Below, in pieces: positions 58,501 through 64,000 of a DNA stretch of 64,000 nt; within the stretch, counting starts at the first letter, position 1; each line of letters starts with the position of its first letter. This DNA comes from Platynereis dumerilii (lineage: Eukaryota; Annelida; Polychaeta; Phyllodocida; Nereididae). Under the pieces are notes generated by a model. The model was not told the origin of the DNA and did no database searches. It saw only the letters and a list, made by a program, of their open reading frames with translations. The position numbers and the translations under genes are program-made. The DNA is taken from positions 8,432,408 to 8,496,407 of the forward strand of contig JAPTHN010000002.1 of assembly GCA_026936325.1 (NCBI GenBank), given 5' to 3'.

Positions 58501-59889
58501 TTATTCACACCTGTTCTTAACCTGTTAAAGGGCCCGGTTTTAAAACAGCTCTGCTGACCCGGTTTTTACCGGGAGTAAAACTGCAGAATTCTGCAATAAA
58601 TTCTGCAGATGCATTGCATAAACTACAGGAAGTAACAGAGGTTCAGAAATCATGCAGGGAGCTGCAGAACTGCAGAATTCTTCCTGCATATTTTTTTTGG
58701 AACTGCAGAATTCTGCACTTTTTTGGGAAACTGCAGAATTCTGCCCTTTTTTTTGGAAACTGCAGAATTCTGCACTTTTTTTGCAGAACTGCAGAATTCT
58801 GCACTTTTTTGGGAAACTGCAGAATTCTGCCCTTTTTTTGGGAAACTGCAGAATTCTGCACTTTTTTTGAAGAACTGCAGAATTCTGCAGTTTTTTGGGA
58901 AACTGCAGAATTCTGTACCTTTTTTTTGCAGAACTGCAGAAAGAAATTATACACTCCTCCTATTTTCCTTCTCCTACAATTTCTGTCATTCTCCTCTTCA
59001 TCTCACTCTCTCATTCCCCCTCCTCCCATATTTATCACCCCTCATATTATTGCCCTGTCCTCCTATCCTCTTTTCCTCTCCATCCTCTCCTCCTATGCCA
59101 GTTATCACCCCCTCCCCCCCCCCTTCTCCTCCTCTTCATCCAAGCTGTGAATCTATCACTCCTCCTTCTTCCTAGTCCCTCCTGAGGACCCTCCTCCTCC
59201 TGTTCGATCTTCATCTTATCCTCCTTCCTCCTTCTTTAACTGCAGTTACCCTCCTTATCATTCTATTTCCGTACCTGCGCAATGAAATTGTCTGCACAGA
59301 AAATTAAGTAAACAAGTCATCTTTACCTGTTGAAGCAGTTCCTCCACTTTTGACTGTTGTTGCTTTATGGCCATTATGGCGTTGTCCTTCAGGGCAGACT
59401 CAGCTGTAATTTCCTGGATTTCCTTTTGAAGCAACATTATCTGTTTCTTTAAGTGGCCTTCCCTGCTCTGAAAATATAACAATTTTTCCTTTAAAGCCAC
59501 CCAGAGAATCTTTCAAACTTTGCTGAAGTGACAATTAACTGTATTGGTCCTACGAGAGGGTACTCCTGACAAGTTAAATGACAACATCTTTAAAACTCAA
59601 AACCATTTGTGACATGACATGGTCTTACCATCATTTCCTTAATCTGCCTATCCTTGTCTCTGATGATGCTCTCCGAGTGGTCAGCTGCTCCTAGAGTTTC
59701 CGACTTTGCCCGGGATGGAATGATTCTTTCTGAGGTTGCTTTTGGGGGTGGGATGTTCATTGCATTACCGTGCACGCCTGATATTCTTTGCTCAGACCTC
59801 TGTGGGAGCGGAGGAAATTTAATTCTCTCCGGTGAACCCAAAGACGGCCTGGCGAGGCCAAGGGGTCTGACTTTACGTGCATGTGACAT
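49544..59889 (-). CDS. Unrecognised coiled-coil protein (6 exons, 285 aa)
   Basis: Exons in coding order: 59889-59629, 59467-59327, 51689-51543, 51143-51028, 50481-50367, 49621-49544. All have GT-AG borders and join in phase to 285 residues; the stop is TGA. The first about 75 residues are basic and proline-rich (ARPSLGSPERIKFPPLPQ). From IIRDKDRQIKEMM to the end the protein is nearly all heptad coiled coil (QIMLLQKEIQEITAE, EIEEKDTKLKRLKTQI, QQQIDELTKELRNAQEEADA). A CxxC pair (NNCQNCKKL) lies near the C-terminus. I do not recognise the family; cytoskeletal or centrosomal/ciliary roles are common for such proteins but unproven. Intron 2 (51690-59326) is 7.6 kb and holds a LINE and pyrimidine-rich repeats. 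A possible alternative first exon lies at 55301-55435. Confidence 0.82.
51960..52170. repeat. Purine-rich tract (plus strand), mirror of the pyrimidine tract
   Basis: About 200 bp rich in GAGAGGATGAAGA and GGGGAGAGG words. Read on the other strand it resembles the adjacent CTCTTCATCCTCTC array, so purine strand identity flips at about 52175. Confidence 0.85.
52185..53171. repeat. Pyrimidine-rich minisatellite (CCCCCTCTTCATCCTCTC-like)
   Basis: Nearly 1 kb almost free of G on the plus strand, made of degenerate 12-18-bp CTCTTCATCCTCTCCCC units. Long frames across it are artefacts of the low-G composition. It abuts the LINE, whose coding text starts at about 53172. Confidence 0.9.
55301..55435 (-). 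CDS. Possible alternative first exon of the coiled-coil gene
   Basis: On the minus strand two in-frame Met codons (55435 and 55366) lead to MEITNLGSVELPKVPLVPLW-DN and then a strong donor AAT|GTAAGT at 55300. The exon ends in phase 0, as does the acceptor of the coiled-coil exon at 51689, so splicing would give ...PLWDN-ETHWKEKYY without a stop. The motif cluster at 55429-55552 lies directly upstream. No acceptor in frame precedes it (the nearest CTGCTGCAG leads to a stop), so it would be a first and not an internal exon. It could instead be a captured exon of an unrelated gene. Confidence 0.4.
55429..55552 (-). promoter_or_regulatory. Promoter-like motif cluster: NRF-1, X-box, CRE
   Basis: TGCGCATGCG (55429-55438) matches NRF-1 sites. 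GTTGCCTAGCAAC (55490-55502) is a full RFX X-box palindrome. TGACGTCA (55545-55552) is a full CRE. A GATGGCGG word (YY1-like) lies on the minus strand at about 55460-55468. All are within 125 bp and upstream of a minus-strand exon-like segment. X-boxes often mark ciliary genes. Confidence 0.5.
56801..57572. mobile_element. 756-bp foldback DNA transposon inserted in the LINE RT motif
   Basis: A direct 8-mer GATGACAC (56801-56808, 57565-57572) flanks the insert. Long arms of about 200 bp (roughly 56935-57142 and 57222-57430) are inverted copies: CTCAGAACTCAGACTCACTG, CAGGGTCAAGGCC and CCATAAAATCCATGAATTTG appear on both strands. The 8-bp duplication suggests hAT-type mobilisation. The site is the DD codons of the LINE YADD box. 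Confidence 0.88.
58575..58945. repeat. Palindromic 28-30-bp minisatellite (CTGCAGAATTCTGCA core)
   Basis: About ten units of CTGCAGAATTCTGCA separated by T-rich spacers (CTTTTTTGGGAAA). The core is self-complementary; near 58876 it is the perfect 16-mer CTGCAGAATTCTGCAG. Frames on both strands repeat NCRILxFF/LQNSALF-like text as by-products. It follows the LINE 3' end directly. Confidence 0.9.
58946..59245. repeat. Pyrimidine-rich tract
   Basis: About 300 bp of CTCCTCCTCTTCATC-type low-complexity sequence resembling 52185-53171 in composition. The LINE therefore lies between two pyrimidine-rich tracts. Confidence 0.8.
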
Positions 59890-60792
59890 CCCCTCTTCTG
59901 TCAGCAGCCTACTTTAGTTTGGATAATAGTTCTTTTCCCGTTGTTTCCCATCCTTGATCACTAGACGATCCTGATTACACACAGACACTTAGATGGGCGA
60001 CAGATTGGGTTCCACCAGTTTTCATAATGATGCCCCTGGGCACCCTCGGTACACTGAAATATATTGAATTAATACAATGGCATAATAGAGCAGCAAAACT
60101 GAAAATCACACAATTCATTATTCAGGTATCCTGTGGCTGGTATTAGCGCAGGCATGCCACGCGGAGTACGCGAGCGCTTCTCAGCTAGACTGGTATACAC
60201 ATATAGCCACACATTTAGATGCACCAGTGTAGGCACTGTGTAGCAGATATATGCGGATGCCAATGGCTCTGAAACTATTTCAGCTTATATGTGCAGATAT
60301 AATGATGAGAGTTGTGACTCCGCACCAAGGTACTCCCTGTCCCAAGTGTGGGAACTCTTACTGGCTGAGATGAGTCAAACTCATTTTGACATTTTATGAT
60401 TTTATAGTAATGTGATACTAACTATGTCAACATGGTCGAAGTCGCCCTCTGGCTTTACATTGTTTACTTCTGTGACACATCAAACAACAGTCTACAGACA
60501 CTTCCAACAAAGCCGCCGTGCAGAGAACCGATCAACTGATCAATGCCAATGGTTCACATTCATAAAATTAAAATGTCAAAGAATTATATTAGTTTTGAAT
60601 TGAACTTACAAAACCTGAGAAAGCGTCATCTGTTTCTAAGCTGAGTGAGACCGCAGCCAATAGAATACTCGCATCTGATTGGCTGATATTTCTGACAGCA
60701 GGCCACGTGGGTTTGTTTACAAATGAGCTGTCAAAACCTCATGCCAGGCTGAACGATTGATTTCAGTTGATATTGACGTTATACTGTGAAAG
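59890..60792. promoter_or_regulatory. Divergent promoter region, coiled-coil gene / EEF2KMT
   Basis: The start codons are 0.9 kb apart, head-to-head. Near EEF2KMT there are a CCAAT box (60657-60661), an inverted one (ATTGG, 60678-60682) and a CACGTG E-box (60714-60719), a plausible TATA-less promoter 75-135 bp before the ATG. Nothing as clear is seen near the coiled-coil start. Confidence 0.55.
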
Positions 60793-63430
60793 ATGGAACT
60801 TCTGAAGAGGCAGTATTTTGCCATGGTTCCTGTAAAAGATATTTCGTGGAAGGTATTGACTTTTTACAGGGAACCACAGTGATAATCAGTGTTGATGGAC
60901 AAAAGAAATGAGCGATAATTTAGAAGCAGGCTTGTTTATAAGTTAGATTTCATTAATTTTGATCATAATGATAACAATATTGATAGTGATCTTGGTGTCA
61001 ATCATCATAATAATAGTCCAGTAAAGATAGAAGGGTAGACAACATGCCACCAGCCACCAGTCCAGACTTCATCTTATCAAGCCTCACCTTTTTCAACCCC
61101 ATCCTTAGGTTTCATGCATGCGTATTTTTTATGGTGTTGTCAAAATATTAGAACCCCTTAAGATTCTTCTTCATTTCTGATTGGTATAGTACACCAGAGC
61201 TTGACCGACCAATGAAGGTATATAAAACAGTTTCACATCAACAGATTTTACTTTGCTTCTTATCTAGGATGTCACCCAGTCAGACAGTTTTTCGGAAGAA
61301 GAGCAAGCAAAGATACTCCTGTCTACTGTTTTGCATCCAAAGGCTCAGACATTTCCTCTCACTCATTCATACAACAGGACGTTCCTGAAACATATCATAT
61401 CTAGGGTAAGAATATTATTCTTGGAGTTTTAGTGTGTCCCATACAGTCGATCATAATTGAGAATCGGCAATAGTATGTGCAATTGTGCATACAGGAACAA
61501 CAAAAAAATTGCTTATAGTTATTTGATGACAGTCCATTAATTTTATTTGCAGTGTGAATCATCAGGTGTTGAAATCATTGATGAGTTGTATGAGATCTAC
61601 ACAAATCTAGTTTCACTCCCAGATTCTGACGTGGGAGAATATTGCTTCAAGACTTACTGCATGGTAAGGACAGAATACTAACAATTATGCCATATATTCA
61701 GCCATAAGCATATGAGGGAATGTTCAGAATTTACTACTGGGGGGGGGGGATTTTCTGTGAGGGGTAATCATTTTTTGCATGTCTTTCAAGGGGGGTACTA
61801 ATTATTATATAACATGTCTAAGGGCGAGGTTTGAAATTTGACCATGCACAAGAAAGACGTCACAAAACAGCACGGACACTAAGTTAATGTGGGTCTTTGT
61901 ATGAACAAAAGTTTGCAAAACTGGATTCGACCAAGTTGTTTATAATATGTGTGGGTATCCCTTTTGATGTCTAGGGGATACTCAAAGTGGTTGAATCTTT
62001 GGTGACTTTCACCAGCATGCAGGCAGTCATGTTTTTTTTTTTTTTTACCAATAAGAGTTTCTATTTTATGAGACAAAATAAAGTATATCATGTATATCGT
62101 TATCACTCCTACTACCCTCCAAAACACCCCCCCCCCCCTCCGGTCATAAATTGCAGTGGTCCATAAGTGATCAATTTAGGCCCCGTCAAATTCCCAAGCT
62201 CAGCAAAGCATGGAAAAGGGAAGATGGCGCGCAGTAAATTTAAAACCAAAATCAATGGATCTCTGCAATCGTCCTCGTGAAACATTACATTATTGAGTAT
62301 TGAGATAAGGACATGGCAAGGGAATAATTTGTACTTTGCAATATTTTCAGGATGAAGACAACAGCATCACAATTGCAGAATCACGGTCCCTCATCTCTCA
62401 AGGTACAACAGGCCTTCAAACTTGGCAGGTAGACTTCCAATGGCTTCAATGCTTTTCCAAAAATTTGACTTTTATTTGCTGCAATTATGAATCAGCTAAT
62501 TAAAATAAATAATGTGTGTTGTTCTGAATTTTCCAGGCTGCCAAAATGCTTTCTGAATGGGTGATAGAACACAAAGAAATATTCCAAGACAAGTGAGTTT
62601 TAAAACAATTTCCCAATTTGTGACTGTTACAGTCAACAAATGTCAAAATTGGACAGAAATGTTTCTTGTGAGGTCATATGCCTATGCTTGCCATGTTATT
62701 CCTAAGACTAATAAGCAATTTGTGAGGTCATATCATATACATTCAATGCTATCAATACAAGTCACCAACTGAGTATCAATGACAATGAGGTCACAAGTTA
62801 CTCAATGACAATGTTCAGTTAATTGCAATACAACGGATATGGTCTGTTGTGAGGTCATTGGTGTCCACAAGCAGCAGCTGAATGTGAGCACTTGTAATTT
62901 GTTGACTGTAACATTAAGAAGAACCTTACTTACCAGCTCGTGTTTGTTTCATTGATATAGCGATATCAGTGTTCATGAATGTGTTCCTTTCCTCTTCAGG
63001 AACGTCTTGGAGTTGGGCAGTGGCCTGGGACTATTGGGACTCGTCACTTGCAATCTCTGCAATCCAAGGACGTACAACTTCACAGACAGTCATGAGAGTG
63101 TCATTAAGCTGTTAGCACACAATATAGAAATCAACCACCAAGACAATCCCAGTGACTTGGCATTTGATTGTGAAGAGAGTGACTTATCGACAAATATGCT
63201 TCATTTTCAAAACTCTTTGGAGCAAGTAGTAGTAAAAGAAAAGGCACTAACGGAAGGTTTGCAAAATCCAGCATTAGATGATCACCAATGGAGTATGTCG
63301 CCCGGATCACAAGATAGCTGGGAATTCAGAAAAGACCCAAAAGTGTCATTGACAAAACTTGACTGGGAAGAAAACTCGGAGCAGCAGTTGGTGGAAATGT
63401 TTTGCGATGTTGATATAATTTTGGCATCAG
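60793..63430 (+). CDS. eef2kmt: EEF2KMT (FAM86), eEF2-lysine methyltransferase, first six coding exons
   Basis: Exons: 60793-60852, 61268-61405, 61553-61663, 62351-62428, 62537-62592, 63000-63430. All are GT-AG and in phase, and the gene continues past the window (exon 6 ends mid-codon at ILAS|GTGAGA). The family trimethylates a lysine of elongation factor 2 with S-adenosylmethionine. The N-terminal region has the family pattern (HPKAQTFPLTHSYNRTFLK, IIDELYEIYTNL). Exon 4 has ESRSLISQGTTGLQTWQ, exon 5 AAKMLSEWVIEH. Exon 6 carries SAM motif I NVLELGSGLGLLGLVTCNLC, then FTDSHESVIKLLAHNIEIN and LDWEEN. Between these last two lies about 70 residues of polar, acidic linker, roughly 50 longer than in the human protein as I remember it. 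Confidence 0.93.
61730..62170. repeat. Decayed G-run/C-run repeat in EEF2KMT intron 3
   Basis: A G11-12 run (about 61741-61751) on the left and a C13 run (about 62128-62140) on the right, with ATTTACTAC / ATTTATGAC words beside them on opposite strands, suggest an old inverted-repeat element about 430 bp long. A T17 run lies near 62033-62047. No frame. Confidence 0.4.
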
Positions 63431-63519
63431 GTGAGAGAAAGAAGTTTATGTTATTCCCTGTTGTGCAGTTAGAAAAGTTCTCAGCAATGAAAAATTAAAT
63501 TAACTAGCTACTAAAAGGC

Positions 63520-63735
63520 ATTACCCAGCTGACAATTCACATGAACTTCACGTGATAAACACGGGGGGAAACTGGTGAACATGACATAACTGAGAGTTAT
63601 CACGTGTTTTTGTTCACGTGAAAAAACTCCCCAACATTTTCAAGGGATAACCACGTGATGAATGTCATCAGATTAACGCTTGACCATCTTCACCACATAA
63701 CCTAGAGTTATCACGTTTTTTTCTTCACGTGAAAA
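63520..63735. repeat. Dispersed repeat rich in CACGTG, related to 56275-56450
   Basis: Begins ACCCAGCTGACAATTCACATGAA, matching ACCCAGCTGACAATGCACATGAA at about 56290. Both continue with ATAAACA, CCCCA...CATTTTCA and CATCAGATTA/CACCAGATTA words. This copy holds CACGTG near 63549, 63601, 63615, 63652 and 63726. It lies in the EEF2KMT intron after exon 6. Confidence 0.65.
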
Positions 63736-64000
63736 AACTCCCCAACTAGACCCCGAAGTGAGTCAGAGTTAAAACTCTGACTTGCTTTACAAGAACTTCA
63801 ACTGACTAGTCAGCTAAGTTGTTGAACCTTGACTTCAACAAACTTCAGCTGACTTTTTGCAATATCCCAGGGCCCATCTGTTAAATATTTTTCAACAGTA
63901 CTTTTAACTTCGGAAATTTCACAATTTTCGGACACGGATTATTGTGTAATACACAAATGCGTCAATTTTCAGGGAGTTTTAAATGTTTTATAGACTTTAC
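63736..64000. other. EEF2KMT intron, nothing recognised
   Basis: AT-rich sequence to the window edge. A short inverted pair GAGTCAGAGTTAAAACTCTGACT is seen at about 63762-63783. No exon with a convincing acceptor. Confidence 0.5.

Larger units (their letters stand above)
53172..58560 (+). mobile_element. CR1/L2-type LINE, endonuclease plus reverse transcriptase, split by two insertions
   Basis: Parts: 53172-55196, 56477-56808 and 57565-58395 (stop), then a 3' UTR to about 58560. The endonuclease shows LRLGNLNTRSL, DVIGINETWF, GTVYRPPNS, MGDLNFDC and SDHYC; the RT shows NNYRPISVIGHIAKILE, CSFDIRKCFDSIDHN, GVPQGSILGPLLF and the catalytic YADD. The text continues across both insertions: VIDD joins W-AFLVDNIC at the first, and LYADDT joins LIYCNADS at the second. 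The frame is otherwise open from about 53172 apart from the breaks at the insertions, so the copy was fairly young when hit. Its true 5' end is lost in the pyrimidine array. It sits antisense in intron 2 of the coiled-coil gene. Confidence 0.9.

Noticed and set aside
58614-59185. Repeated frames reading NCRILHFF or LQNSALF
   Set aside because: Translation of the palindromic 28-30-bp minisatellite on both strands and of the adjacent pyrimidine tract.
1-64000. LTR retrovirus-like, Polinton-like or other capsid/envelope-bearing elements
   Set aside because: I saw no long direct terminal repeats with internal gag/pol/env-type text, no integrase, DNA polymerase B or capsid signatures. The retroelements present are LINEs and a Penelope element.

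Overview
The window is animal (eukaryotic) genomic DNA, AT-rich and full of introns. It holds five spliced host genes, all with GT-AG introns except one GC-AG, set in a dense field of transposons and tandem repeats. The gene families and the repeat types (CR1/L2-like LINE, Penelope element, hAT-type MITEs, frequent TAGGCCTA words) suggest a marine invertebrate, probably a non-vertebrate deuterostome. I cannot name the species from sequence alone.

Layout. 1-1242: left flank with a 20-bp tandem repeat. 1243-15345: a two-tier macrosatellite. About 1.44-1.54 kb units each combine a GC-rich 22-bp minisatellite, a TCTA microsatellite, a degenerate ATATTAAATGG tail and the 3' end of a LINE. Two units carry later insertions (2903-3706 and 14199-14932) whose empty sites survive in sister units. 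16395-28715 (minus): TRAF7, N-terminal half only (RING, TRAF zinc fingers, coiled coil; 12 coding exons). The WD40 half must lie left of the window, so the macrosatellite appears to sit inside a TRAF7 intron. 30557-38083 (minus): an SLC35D3-like nucleotide-sugar transporter with two coding exons. 40757-48344 (plus): TRMT44, complete, 11 coding exons, 685 codons before the stop. 49544-59889 (minus): an unrecognised coiled-coil protein, 6 exons, 285 aa. Its large intron 2 holds a CR1/L2-type LINE broken by two insertions. One of those insertions carries what looks like a promoter plus a short first exon in phase with the host gene. 60793-63430 (plus): EEF2KMT, first six coding exons; the 3' end lies beyond the window.

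Gene relations. SLC35D3-like and TRMT44 are head-to-head, as are the coiled-coil gene and EEF2KMT (about 0.9 kb apart, with CCAAT boxes and an E-box near EEF2KMT). TRMT44 and the coiled-coil gene converge. No pathway links all five. TRMT44 (tRNA Um44) and EEF2KMT (eEF2 lysine methylation) both tune translation; TRAF7 is a ubiquitin ligase and signalling scaffold.

Most notable: (1) the two-tier macrosatellite and its homogenisation gradient; (2) two loci with the same layout of three abutting small hairpins but different, covarying arms, one lying at the very end of a 734-bp insertion without target duplication; (3) the promoter-plus-exon cassette inside the LINE; (4) a Penelope element with inverted ends, a clean 12-bp target duplication and hammerhead-like boxes. 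No LTR retrovirus-like or Polinton-like element, CRISPR, rRNA or intact tRNA was recognised.
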